The position numbers were made by a program, and so were the translations under genes. 64,000 bases of DNA from Porticoccaceae bacterium (GTDB taxonomy: Bacteria > Pseudomonadota > Gammaproteobacteria > Pseudomonadales > Porticoccaceae): NCBI GenBank assembly GCA_021773435.1, contig JAJFKC010000045.1:1-64000 (forward strand), read 5' to 3'. Below, piece by piece: positions 54,148 to 63,426 of the stretch. Each line of letters opens with the position of its first letter. Position 1 is the stretch's first letter. The notes under the pieces were generated by a model that was given only the letters and a program-made list of their open reading frames with translations, was not told the DNA's origin and searched no databases.

Positions 54148-55302
54148 ATGCCACTTGTTCTCAGCGAAGAGCAGACTCTACTCAAAAACTCAGCTCGAGA
54201 ATTTGTTAAAGCAACGTTTCCAGTTGATCAGGTTAGGCAATTTCGTGATAGCCAGCCCGGAGATCAGGATAAAGCGCTGCGGTACTCCCGAGATCACTGG
54301 CAGAAAATGGCGGAACTGGGTTGGGCGGGCATTATCTTTCCGGAGCAATACGGCGGTCTTGGCCTGGGTTATGCCGAGCTGGGCGTTGTACTTGAAGAGC
54401 TAGGTCACTCATTAGCCGCACAACCCTTTTTATCTGCCGTGCTGTTAGCGGGCAATACTATTTTACTGGGTGGCAACGAGGCCCAAAAACAGGCGTGGCT
54501 ACCGGCAATATGTGCGGGCGAAAAAATTTTGGCGCTGGCTTTTCAGGAAACCGGTCGATTTTCACCCTGGCAGGTCAGCACAAAGGCTGAATCAGTCAGC
54601 AACGGCTTCTCCATCAGCGGCGAAAAACGTTTTGTACTGGACGGTTTCGGGGCCGACCAGCTCATCGTTCTAGCTCGAACATCTGGGTCTATAGGGGATG
54701 ACCATGGTCTAACACTATTTCTTGTAGCGCCCGAAACACCAGGACTAACCGTCACCAGTTTGCAGGTACTCGATAGCCGCAATGCAGCTATTATTGAGTT
54801 TGACAATATGGTGGTTAGTGCCGACCAGGTCATTAGCGAGGTTGGTAAAGCGTCCGAGGTTCTTACCATGGTATTTGACCGGGCCACCGCCGGGCTTAAC
54901 GCTGAGTTGCTGGGTACGCTGTCCGAAGCCTTTGCACGCACCCTTGAATACCTTAAAACCCGAGAGCAATTTGGCGCACTGATTGGCACTTTTCAAGCCC
55001 TAAAACACCGTGCGGCAGATATGTTCTGCGAACAGGAGCATGCTATCTCCATGACCATGCAGGCCTTGCGAGCTATCGACAATAACCAGCCCGACGCCAG
55101 CCTGCTCATTAGCGCCGCCAAGGCTCGCACATCAGATGCCGCAAATTTGATCGGTCGGGAATCCATCCAGATGTTTGGCGGCATTGGCATGACCGACGAA
55201 GAGGATATTGGTCTGTATATGAAGCGGGCACGGGTCGCCGAAATGACCCTGGGCGACAGTAATTATCATCGAGAACGGTTTGCCCAGCTCAGTGGTTTTT
55301 GA
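54148..55302 (+). CDS. Acyl-CoA dehydrogenase, probable partner subunit
   Basis: 384 residues. ALAFQETGRF, GEKRFVLDGFGADQLIVLA and FGALIGTFQALKHRAADM are ACAD landmarks, but the C-terminal end reads TLGDSNYHRERFA, without the Glu seen in IEGGTNE of the upstream gene. In heterotetrameric ACADs of steroid and side-chain degradation one subunit lacks such residues. The 93-base gap and shared strand support co-expression. Confidence 0.88.
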   Translation: MPLVLSEEQTLLKNSAREFVKATFPVDQVRQFRDSQPGDQDKALRYSRDHWQKMAELGWAGIIFPEQYGGLGLGYAELGVVLEELGHSLAAQPFLSAVLLAGNTILLGGNEAQKQAWLPAICAGEKILALAFQETGRFSPWQVSTKAESVSNGFSISGEKRFVLDGFGADQLIVLARTSGSIGDDHGLTLFLVAPETPGLTVTSLQVLDSRNAAIIEFDNMVVSADQVISEVGKASEVLTMVFDRATAGLNAELLGTLSEAFARTLEYLKTREQFGALIGTFQALKHRAADMFCEQEHAISMTMQALRAIDNNQPDASLLISAAKARTSDAANLIGRESIQMFGGIGMTDEEDIGLYMKRARVAEMTLGDSNYHRERFAQLSGF

Positions 55303-55465
55303 ACCTGACCAGAATACCGCACTCAATTATAGTGGCGCAGACACTTTATTTTTGTCTGGCTTTCTTTTTAGTGGAAAATCAGTCTAAATACTGACCCTGA
55401 TTAATTTGGCATAACCCGATTTCATTACTTGTTTGCAAACCATCCGATCAAATTTAGGAGCTACC

Positions 55466-56395
55466 ATGATCACCGAAAAAGACATGTACTTTCACAAACC
55501 CACCTCCAACGATCATTATTGGGCGGAGACCAATTACTTTGGTTTTTATGTGGCTGAAGAGGCCATCCACGTCAATGTCTATGTACTGACCCGACAAAAT
55601 GCCGGCGTGGTATTGTCAAGTATTACGGTGACCGACGGTTTCTCCAATACCCCTCACCAGGTCAGATATTCCAACAATCAGGTGCATCTACCCTTCCCTG
55701 ACTCAGACTTCGACGACTACAAACTGGGTAACGGCCTGGCGATTAAGTGCACCAAACCGGTGATGGACTACGACATTAAATTTGATGACCAACGAGGCGT
55801 ATCTATCGACGTGCAATACAAGGCATTGATGGAACCCTATGATATTCATGACCCAGATCAGGATCCGCTGGCTGCCTCTGCCGACGATATGGTTTCATCT
55901 ACTGCCTATGCCGGACACTGGGACCAAACTGGCCGGGTCACCGGCAAGTTCACCATCGACGGCAAGACCTATGACATCGATTGCGTATCTAGCATGGATC
56001 ACAGCTGGGGCGAACGTAAAGAAGACCAGTTTCAAAACTTCTGCTGGCTCAATGCCAACTTCGACAACGATGTCAGTGTTCACTGCCTGTGGGCCATCAA
56101 TCCCGATGACATCAATGATTACTGCGCCATCGTCCACGGCTATGTTCGGGAAGGAAGCGAGGTATACGGCTTGACCAAAGGCTCTGGCAAACTGCGTCGC
56201 AACGGTAATCTGCACCAATATATGGAACTTCAGGTCGAAGATAAACGCGGCAAGGTACACAACTTATGTGGCACCGCCTTTACCTCAAACCCATGGCAAC
56301 CCTGGCCTTTCGTCTATGCCACGCAATCATTTTTGCGCTGGGAAATGGACGGCGTGATTGGCTGGGGTGAGGTTCAGGACGTTAGCAGTAACTAA
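55466..56395 (+). CDS. Uncharacterised protein, probable beta-rich ligand-binding fold
   Basis: 309 residues from ATG 55466 with AGGAG upstream; the longer frame lacks a site. Two strand-rich halves carry WAETNYFGFYVAEEAIHVNVY and SSMDHSWGERK, with several Trp-rich segments (YAGHWDQTGRVTGKF). The pattern recalls DUF7064/lipocalin-like proteins linked to lipid catabolism. No signal peptide. Function unknown. It lies between the ACAD pair and the phosphotransferase on one strand. Confidence 0.55.
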   Translation: MITEKDMYFHKPTSNDHYWAETNYFGFYVAEEAIHVNVYVLTRQNAGVVLSSITVTDGFSNTPHQVRYSNNQVHLPFPDSDFDDYKLGNGLAIKCTKPVMDYDIKFDDQRGVSIDVQYKALMEPYDIHDPDQDPLAASADDMVSSTAYAGHWDQTGRVTGKFTIDGKTYDIDCVSSMDHSWGERKEDQFQNFCWLNANFDNDVSVHCLWAINPDDINDYCAIVHGYVREGSEVYGLTKGSGKLRRNGNLHQYMELQVEDKRGKVHNLCGTAFTSNPWQPWPFVYATQSFLRWEMDGVIGWGEVQDVSSN

Positions 56396-56514
56396 TCGAC
56401 CAAAAACGCTCTATACAGAGGCTCGCAGCCATTGCCTGTCTCTGTGTTGGCGATCTGCATTAACAATTGCCTTTCATAAACGAAAGAACCCATAAACATA
56501 AGAACCGCGTTAAG

Positions 56515-57729
56515 ATGAGTCATACAACAACTTCCAAACTCCGCTCACAACCCACCCCTAATTGGATTGAAACCATCCGAACCACCTACCCGGTGGAAAA
56601 AACCCTGGATGACGTGCTCACTCAAAAGCTGGTCAACCGGACAAAATCTGGGGCACACAAAACCGACTTCGGCGAACTGGAAACCCGCCTTGTTGACTAT
56701 GTGAAATCTGTCAGCGGGCAGAGTGACGCCCTTATCGAAAACTTAAAAAGACTCACCGGCGGGGCCTCGAAGGAACAATTCACCTTCGATCTGACCTGGA
56801 ATAGATCCGCCGGGGAGAACCCGACAGGCGAACAAGAAACCCGTAAACTTATACTAAGAATGGATCCCGCAGAGTCAGTAGTAGAAACCCACCGACTTCG
56901 AGAGGCCCAGGTGCTACGCGCCATGTGGGGCGAAATACCGGTGCCGGAAATCTTCTGGGTCGATCACACCGCCGAAAGTTTGGGCCACCCGTTTCTAATT
57001 GCCGGTTTCCTGGAAGGCACTGTGCAACCCGACGATGGCGGCAGGGTCACCGGTCTGGGCATGTATTTTGAGCCAGGCCTGCGCGAGGCACTCAAAGACC
57101 AGTTTGTCCAACATCTGGCTACCATTCATACCGTTGATTGGCGCAGCAAAGATTTATCAACCTTCGATAAACCGGAGCCTGGCACGATACAGGCCAATGA
57201 GTGGTCATTGGGCCTGTGGGAACGAATCTGGCAGGAAGACACCCTCGAAGCCCACCCCGTGATGGAGCAGGCAGCGATCTGGCTAAAAGAAAACATGCCG
57301 GTGGTTGAAAACCCAGTCATCATCCATGGTGATTATCGCAGCGGTAATTTCATGTATGACGATGATCAGAATATCAACGCCATCCTAGACTGGGAGCTTT
57401 GCCACATCGGCGACTTCCACGAAGACCTCGCCTACAACCGCTGCAAAATGCTCGGCACACCCGATGGCGAGGGCAGCGTGCGCTGCAGCGGTTTAATGTA
57501 TTTTGAAGAGTTTGTCGAAAAATATGAGGCGCTAACTGGCTATACAGTCATTCCCGAATTACTAACCTGGTATGACCTTTTCACTCACTACAAAGTCGCC
57601 TCCATCTCCTGCACGGCATTGCGCGTTGCCCACGAACAAAAAACCCACCTCGATGCCATGATGAATATTATCGGCGGCCTCGGCTTTGTTGGCACATCAG
57701 AATTACAACGCTTATTGGATAAGCTTTAG
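56515..57729 (+). CDS. ACAD10-like aminoglycoside-phosphotransferase-fold kinase
   Basis: 404 residues from ATG 56515. Kinase-like APH domain: VIIHGDYRSGNFMYDD (catalytic loop) and ILDWELCHIGDFHEDLAYN (metal-binding DWE). This group occurs next to acyl-CoA dehydrogenases, and its human relative ACAD10 joins such a kinase to an ACAD for 4-hydroxy fatty acids. It may phosphorylate a hydroxyacyl substrate before dehydration (inference). Confidence 0.88.
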   Translation: MSHTTTSKLRSQPTPNWIETIRTTYPVEKTLDDVLTQKLVNRTKSGAHKTDFGELETRLVDYVKSVSGQSDALIENLKRLTGGASKEQFTFDLTWNRSAGENPTGEQETRKLILRMDPAESVVETHRLREAQVLRAMWGEIPVPEIFWVDHTAESLGHPFLIAGFLEGTVQPDDGGRVTGLGMYFEPGLREALKDQFVQHLATIHTVDWRSKDLSTFDKPEPGTIQANEWSLGLWERIWQEDTLEAHPVMEQAAIWLKENMPVVENPVIIHGDYRSGNFMYDDDQNINAILDWELCHIGDFHEDLAYNRCKMLGTPDGEGSVRCSGLMYFEEFVEKYEALTGYTVIPELLTWYDLFTHYKVASISCTALRVAHEQKTHLDAMMNIIGGLGFVGTSELQRLLDKL

Positions 57730-57844
57730 TCACCCGATCACGTTGACCGTGGCAATCCAGGCCGCATGAGGACAAACAACTTCATAAAACCTATAAATAA
57801 AACCTATAAATTAAGCCGAAGCCGGCCTGAAAGCGGGCAGACGC

Positions 57845-58465
57845 TTAGTAATGATAGTAATGGCCATTACGCCGATAATACCAACCACCCTGCCGCCAAT
57901 AAGAGTGGTAATTATAGGAACGGTGCCAATAGCCGTAAAATGTGGGGCGCCATCGGTTCGCCCACTTGTAATATGCGTCATCCGATTTTCGTGCTTCTCT
58001 TGCTTCGACCAGTAATTTCTTGGCTTCTTCATCACCGCGGCCCGCCGCGATGTTTAGCCACTTTTCAGCTTCCTGAGGGTCAGAACCCATTTCTTCAAGG
58101 CCTGTGAGGTAAAACCGCCCAACCGCTTTTTGTGCGTCGAGATCACCTCGTTCGGCAGCATCACGCATCCACTGCAAAGCACGGTAACTATCCTGCCTAA
58201 CACCATCTCCTCTAAAAAATCTGAGTCCTAAATCATACGCGGCACCAGCGTCGGTTTTAGCAATAACCTCAAGTGCGGCTATGCGCCCATCGGGGTCCTC
58301 ATCAGGCACCGCCGTAGACGTATCATAAGTGGCAGAATCAGAAGGACGGTCGGAACAACCGCTTGAATCGCAGATACGCACCACATCACCCACCGGTTCG
58401 GTCTGCACACAAGCTGCCAGAACCGCGCAGCTCAGTAACAACATCACAAAGCGTCTAATTTCCAT
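57845..58465 (-). CDS. SEL1-repeat lipoprotein with Tyr/Trp/His-rich tail
   Basis: 206 residues from Met at 58465. The lipobox LAAC (Cys19) anchors it in the envelope. Two to three SEL1 repeats follow (AAYDLGLRFFRGDGVRQD, AQKAVGRFYLTG, EAEKWLNIAAGRGDEEA). The last 28 residues are dominated by Tyr, Trp, His and Arg. SEL1 repeats mediate protein contacts. It lies opposite and near the CsgG-like gene. Confidence 0.75.
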   Translation of the reverse strand: MEIRRFVMLLLSCAVLAACVQTEPVGDVVRICDSSGCSDRPSDSATYDTSTAVPDEDPDGRIAALEVIAKTDAGAAYDLGLRFFRGDGVRQDSYRALQWMRDAAERGDLDAQKAVGRFYLTGLEEMGSDPQEAEKWLNIAAGRGDEEAKKLLVEAREARKSDDAYYKWANRWRPTFYGYWHRSYNYHSYWRQGGWYYRRNGHYYHY

Positions 58466-58651
58466 TTGGTTATTCCCTTTTTTTAGCCTGCATTTACGTA
58501 AGGCATTTTTAGATTTTGCGTAAACATTGTAGCGAATCCATCCTGCTGTACATAGACCACCAGGCATTACACAGTAGTTGTACCTCAATTTTTTAGGCTA
58601 TACTTTGGTTCAACTATAGGCAGGTTTAGTTTTAGACAAAGGAGTGGAATT

Positions 58652-59464
58652 ATGGTCAACATGGTGCGGATATTAGGGCTTTCTTTATGTGTATTAATGA
58701 TTTCAGGCTGGAGCTTGCCCGGGTCAAAAAAAAGTAGCGCTGTGTCAGGATCTGCTGGCGGCGGCACCAGCGTCGGTGCCGATTCAACCCTCGAGCGTTG
58801 TACCGAAACCCTGGGTACGCTCGCAGTTGATGATGGCCGTGCTGCTGACTGGTATGGCCGCTTTGGCAGCACCACCAAGGTCACTAGCATCGAGCCAATG
58901 ATCCGGCTAGCTGTGCAACAATCAAACTGTTTTGTCATCACATCTATCGGCAACCTGAGATCCGATAGCCGCTTGTCAAGAGTTACCGATATCCAGCGCA
59001 ACTCTGGAGAATATCGCGCAGGCTCTAAACAACAGAAAGGCCAACGGGTGGCAGCTGACTATTATCTGGAGCCGTCAATCATTATTGACGAATCCTCGCT
59101 GGGCAAAGTTGGCGGCGCTCTGGGCGGCCGATTACTCGGTGGTATACCGGGTGCTCAATTTATAGCGGGAACACTGGAATCAAAATCGTCCGTGGTGACG
59201 TTGACTCTGTTTGATATTCGCTCTGCAATTCAGATTTCAGCTTCTGAAGGTAGCTCCACCTCAACAAACTATGGCGCTGCCCTCGCGGCCTTTGGCGGCG
59301 GCAAAGCTGGTGGTTTGGGTGGCATGTCAAAGACGCCGGAAGGTAAGGCAACCATCGCAGCGTTCGTCGATGCATATAACGGGATGGTACGAGCCTTAAG
59401 AAACTATGAAGCTCAGGAAGTAAAAGGTGGCCTTGGCCGCGGTGGCGCGTTAAAGGTTAATTAA
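58652..59464 (+). CDS. CsgG/HfaB-like protein with an altered lipobox
   Basis: 270 residues. DYYLEPSIIIDESS, VTLTLFDIRSAIQISASEGSS and TPEGKATIAAFVDAYNGMV are CsgG-type segments, so an envelope or outer-membrane role is likely. The signal peptide ends MISGWSL: Trp20 (TGG at 58709-58711) stands where lipoproteins have Cys. Either the lipid anchor is lost or the real product uses signal peptidase I. Curli genes csgA/B/E/F are absent. Confidence 0.7.
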   Translation: MVNMVRILGLSLCVLMISGWSLPGSKKSSAVSGSAGGGTSVGADSTLERCTETLGTLAVDDGRAADWYGRFGSTTKVTSIEPMIRLAVQQSNCFVITSIGNLRSDSRLSRVTDIQRNSGEYRAGSKQQKGQRVAADYYLEPSIIIDESSLGKVGGALGGRLLGGIPGAQFIAGTLESKSSVVTLTLFDIRSAIQISASEGSSTSTNYGAALAAFGGGKAGGLGGMSKTPEGKATIAAFVDAYNGMVRALRNYEAQEVKGGLGRGGALKVN

Positions 59465-59557
59465 TTCATCGGTTCTTCTGGTTTTTTGTTTACAACATTG
59501 CCATTGCTATCTGCCACCAACTAAACAAGTGCTAAATTTGCCAAACTGGGCGCAAGA

Positions 59558-60373
59558 ATGAAAGACAAAACCTGTCTGATAACCGGTGCCAACTCGGGCA
59601 TTGGCCTCGAAACGGCTCGGGGACTAGCTGCTCAGGGTGCCAGAGTCATCATAGTCTGTCGCAACCCAGAAAAGGGCGAAGCGGCGCGCCAGGACATCAT
59701 CGCTTCTACAGGGAATGATAAGGTTGATTTACTGGTCGCTGATCTATCTTCACTAGACGCAGTGCGGGAATTAGCGGCACAGGTTAAAAGCCAATATCAG
59801 CAACTTCACGTCCTTATTCATAACGCGGGGCTGATGCCCAAAAAACGCGAAATGTCGGCAGATGGCTATGAGTTGCAATTTGCCGTCCATCACCTGGCGA
59901 CTTTTTTATTAACCGATTTACTGCTAGATTTATTAAAAACCAGCGCCCCGGCGCGCATCATTAATGTCGCGTCGATGATGCATAAAATGGGCAAAATCAA
60001 TTTTGACGACCTTCAATGCGAACAGAAATTTGGCACCTACAGCGCCTACGGCCAATCCAAGCTGGCGATGATTCACTACACCTACGATCTCGCCGAAAAA
60101 CTAAAAGGCACTGACGTGACGGTTAACGCCCTGCACCCCGGTGCTGTCGCCACAAATATTGGCTTTCCTGGCTGGATGAGCCTGTTTCTCGCCAGTCCCG
60201 AAAAAGGTGCGCGTACCAGCCTGTTTCTAGCCACATCACCAGCTGTCGAAGGCGTCAGTGGACAATATTTCAATAATTGTAAAGTGGCGAAAACATCCAA
60301 AGTGTCATACGATCGAGCCGATGGTCAACGCCTGTGGGCACTCACAGAAGAGATGTGCGGGCTCCCTGCCTAG
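59558..60373 (+). CDS. Short-chain dehydrogenase/reductase (retinol dehydrogenase-like)
   Basis: 271 residues. TGANSGIGLETARGL binds NAD(P), and catalytic Tyr-Lys lie in YGQSKLAM (about 166-173). The length and NVASMMHKMG region match the SDR family near human RDH11-14. It reduces or oxidises a hydrophobic carbonyl or alcohol; the true substrate is unknown. It stands between the CsgG-like and PAPS reductase genes. Confidence 0.88.
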   Translation: MKDKTCLITGANSGIGLETARGLAAQGARVIIVCRNPEKGEAARQDIIASTGNDKVDLLVADLSSLDAVRELAAQVKSQYQQLHVLIHNAGLMPKKREMSADGYELQFAVHHLATFLLTDLLLDLLKTSAPARIINVASMMHKMGKINFDDLQCEQKFGTYSAYGQSKLAMIHYTYDLAEKLKGTDVTVNALHPGAVATNIGFPGWMSLFLASPEKGARTSLFLATSPAVEGVSGQYFNNCKVAKTSKVSYDRADGQRLWALTEEMCGLPA

Positions 60374-60549
60374 CGATAATAATCGGCGACTACCAACTTT
60401 TACCGATTACAGTCACACATCTATCATCCCCCACGCTCGCACCTCTTAAATATTCGAAATAAGCATATTTAAAAGCGTTATTTTACTTGTCTGCCTTAGA
60501 ACGTTTTAATCCTCGTCCTCGGAGCTAAACGCGCTAAACCAGACAAATT

Positions 60550-61302
60550 ATGAGCCTTGCCGCAGAACAATACCCACCCAGCGAACGACCTTCGGATCGG
60601 CAAAACCAGGTGCCAGAACAGGCCCAGGTACAGGTGCCTGGAAAGGCCCAGGTAATAACGCCGGAGATAGCAGCGCCTGGCCCACTGTTTAACCTCGCCG
60701 ATGCCAATCGAGCGTTGGCCGACGCGTCACCAATCGTCATCCTTTCCAAAGCACTCAAAGCCGCTGATAAACCGATTATCAGCACCAGTTTTTCTGCTTA
60801 TTCAGCTGTCTTGCTGCATATGGTTCAAAGTATTCGACCCGGCACACCCGTTGTTTGGTGCGACACGGGCTTTAATACCGCAGCGACCTATCGCTTTGTT
60901 GATCAGTTAGTTAAACGGCTGGATATCAACCTTAAAGTCTATCATCCCGACGTTTCTGCCACCCATCTGAAAGTGCGCTACGACGGCATCCCCGAAGCGG
61001 GCACACCTGCGCACGATGCCTTTTCGCAAACCGTCAAACTGGAGCCCTTTGCCCGGGCATTCAGAGAGCTGGAACCCGACCTGTGGATTAACGGTATGCG
61101 CCAGGAAGAAACTGAATTTAGAAAGTCACAGGATATCTTCACCTGGGATACTGGCCGTTCAACCACCAAAGTCGCCCCCTGCTTTTATTATAAAACGATT
61201 GATTTGGTCGATTATCTTATCGAGCACAAGCTCCCTTCTGAGGTGGAATATCATGATCCCACCAAGCCCGAAGATAATCTTGAGTGTGGGCTGCATTACT
61301 GA
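60550..61302 (+). CDS. PAPS reductase-type phosphoadenylylsulfate reductase
   Basis: 250 residues. Adenosine-sulfate binding: PIISTSFSAYSAVLLHMV and WCDTGFNT. INGMRQEET follows, and the active-site Cys246 is in the terminal ECGLHY. No Fe-S CC pairs are seen, so it should be the thioredoxin-dependent PAPS type. The first 45 residues are Gln/Pro-rich with a duplicated AQV unit and are not part of the usual fold. Reduces PAPS to sulfite in assimilation. Confidence 0.85.
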   Translation: MSLAAEQYPPSERPSDRQNQVPEQAQVQVPGKAQVITPEIAAPGPLFNLADANRALADASPIVILSKALKAADKPIISTSFSAYSAVLLHMVQSIRPGTPVVWCDTGFNTAATYRFVDQLVKRLDINLKVYHPDVSATHLKVRYDGIPEAGTPAHDAFSQTVKLEPFARAFRELEPDLWINGMRQEETEFRKSQDIFTWDTGRSTTKVAPCFYYKTIDLVDYLIEHKLPSEVEYHDPTKPEDNLECGLHY

Positions 61303-61525
61303 TCCGCGCTGAGCGCTAATTTCCTGCTCTACCTCGACTAATACAAGAACAAGATCAGCATCAATTCCAATACAAGCATCTGACATTTTCTGGTGCTAAT
61401 ACCGGCTCTGCTATATTCCTTTTATTGCCCCGCTTCGACCGACATGGCCCTTATAATATCTGGCCCTGATCGCTACCCATCATTGCGTGGAATTCAATAC
61501 GCTAAATCAAAAGGAGTAAGTATAA

Positions 61526-62290
61526 ATGTCCGAGTCCCTGGAAGCTAAAGTCGCACTCGTTACCGGAGCCGCATCAGGAATAGGTGCGGCCACTGCCGAA
61601 ATATTTGCCGAGAAAGGCGCCAATGTGGTGGTCTCCGATATCGACGAAGAAGGTGGTCGAGCGACTGTTGAGCGTATTAAACGCGGGGGTGGCAGTGCCA
61701 TGTTTCGGCGCTGTGATGTCGCCGACCCTGAACAGGTGCAGCAACTGATCAATGCAGCGGTCGGCACCTACGGCCATATCGATGCCGCTTTCAACAATGC
61801 GGGCGTAGAAGGAGAAGCAGCGACCACACCCAATTGTTCTATCGAAAACTTCGACCTCAATATAGACGTTAACTTGAAGGGCGTATTTCTGTGTATGAAA
61901 TACCAGATTGCCCAGTTTTTAAAGCAGGGCACCCCCGGCGCCATAGTCAACACCGCATCCGTTGCCGGTCTGGTCGGCGCTAAAGGCGTACCGGCCTATG
62001 TCGCGGCCAAGCACGGAGTGGTTGGGCTGACCAAAACCGCCGCTATCGAATTTGCCAAGAAGAACATTCGCGTCAATGCCGTCTGCCCTGGCGGTATTCG
62101 CACCCAAATGCTGGAGCGATTGATTAACGAGAAACCCTGGGTTGAAAAGCAAATGTTGAAGTTGCAACCTATCGGCCGCCTCGGTGATCCACGAGAAGTG
62201 GGTAAAGTAGTGGTATTTTTGTGCTCGGACGATGCCTCTTTTGTGACGGGTCATGCGATGCCGGTTGACGGTGGCTGTGTGGCGGTATAG
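61526..62290 (+). CDS. Short-chain dehydrogenase/reductase
   Basis: 254 residues, classical SDR: TGAASGIGAATAEIF, NNAGVEG, catalytic Tyr-Lys in YVAAKHGVVGLTK (about 155-167), C-terminal GHAMPVDGG. AAGGAG lies before the ATG. Such enzymes oxidise alcohols, including hydroxysteroids or sugars; specificity cannot be read. It starts a short rightward row with MAPEG and DUF4399. Confidence 0.9.
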   Translation: MSESLEAKVALVTGAASGIGAATAEIFAEKGANVVVSDIDEEGGRATVERIKRGGGSAMFRRCDVADPEQVQQLINAAVGTYGHIDAAFNNAGVEGEAATTPNCSIENFDLNIDVNLKGVFLCMKYQIAQFLKQGTPGAIVNTASVAGLVGAKGVPAYVAAKHGVVGLTKTAAIEFAKKNIRVNAVCPGGIRTQMLERLINEKPWVEKQMLKLQPIGRLGDPREVGKVVVFLCSDDASFVTGHAMPVDGGCVAV

Positions 62291-62455
62291 AAGGATTACC
62301 TGGTCAAGCTTAAAGATCGGTATCTGCCCCTGAACAGGCACAGTAAAAACTCTCACACACAAAACTATTATTGGGGGTAACATAAGCTTCACAGCGCTGG
62401 CAGCTAAGCCGTCGACTGAATCAACAGTCCTCCTCAACATAATCGGAAAATAATA

Positions 62456-62839
62456 ATGGCACTCGTCGCCTTAGTTACCTTACTTTTAATCATGCAGTTC
62501 ATGTTTTTTATGGCCATGGTCGGTAAAGCGAGAGGTGCTGCCGACGTAAGCGCTCCTGCTATGACGGGCGATGAAACCTTCGAACGTAATGTACGTGTTC
62601 ACCTGAATACCCTGGAGCAGCTAATGATTGCCCTGCCCGCCATGTGGGTTTGCGCGCACTATTTCAACACCACACTGGCAGCATCAATGGGGCTGTTATT
62701 TCTGATTGGCAGGTTTGTTTATCGCGCCGCTTATCTGGCCGACCCCAGCAAGCGCGGTACCGGTGTGATGATTGGATTTTTAGCCAGCGTCGTCATGGTC
62801 CTCACTGGTCTGTGGGGCGTGATTGGTTCGCTAATCTGA
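62456..62839 (+). CDS. MAPEG family membrane protein
   Basis: 127 residues with four helices. ERNVRVHLNTLEQLMIALPAM is the MAPEG signature (about 41-61; Arg and Glu bind glutathione in relatives), with GRFVYRAAY after helix 3. Probably a glutathione-dependent membrane transferase or peroxidase. Confidence 0.9.
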   Translation: MALVALVTLLLIMQFMFFMAMVGKARGAADVSAPAMTGDETFERNVRVHLNTLEQLMIALPAMWVCAHYFNTTLAASMGLLFLIGRFVYRAAYLADPSKRGTGVMIGFLASVVMVLTGLWGVIGSLI

Positions 62840-62904
62840 TTGGCCGAGTATGCGGATAGGTTTAGCAGGCTGATAGGTAATTTCAAACAAGAGGTAATAG
62901 AACA

Positions 62905-63324
62905 ATGACACAGGCTACTTTGTTACTAGTGATTTTAGCCAGTGCTACCTACGGGTGGGCGGCAACATCTGATCCGACAGAAGCCAGCGTTTATATCATC
63001 TCCCCCAAAAATGGCGCCCTGGTGCAAAACCCTGTGACAATTCAGTTTGGCCTGAAAGGTATGGGCGTTGCACCGGCCGGAATAGATAAAGCCAATACCG
63101 GCCATCACCATATGTTGATCGATGTCGATCCGCTCCCCGCCATGGATGCCCCTATTCCAGCCGACGACCAGCATCGTCATTTCGGCGGCGGACAAACCGA
63201 AACTGAACTTGAATTGAGCCCTGGGCAACATACACTGCAACTGTTGCTGGGCGACAAAAATCATATTCCCCACGGTCAACCATTACTGTCCGAAAAAATA
63301 ACCATAACGGTTAACCAAAATTAA
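62905..63324 (+). CDS. DUF4399 periplasmic protein
   Basis: 139 residues with a signal peptide (LLLVILASATYGWA). The family core is YIISPKNGALVQNPVTIQFGLKGMGVAPAG, then TGHHHMLID and the DDQHRHFGGGQTE region with several His residues that could bind metal. Periplasmic, function unknown. It is preceded by AAGAGGT. Confidence 0.88.
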   Translation: MTQATLLLVILASATYGWAATSDPTEASVYIISPKNGALVQNPVTIQFGLKGMGVAPAGIDKANTGHHHMLIDVDPLPAMDAPIPADDQHRHFGGGQTETELELSPGQHTLQLLLGDKNHIPHGQPLLSEKITITVNQN

Positions 63325-63426
63325 ACTTTGGCGAACTTGTGCGCAAGCTTCGTTTTTGCGCAAACCAACTGGGCAGAATCGATTCGTATAGATAAAAAAC
63401 CAAACTGACTAAGAGGGGACGTACCC

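Noticed and set aside
58585-59001. Leftward 138-codon frame opposite the CsgG-like gene
   Set aside because: The opposite frame has a coherent CsgG-type protein; this one has no known domain.
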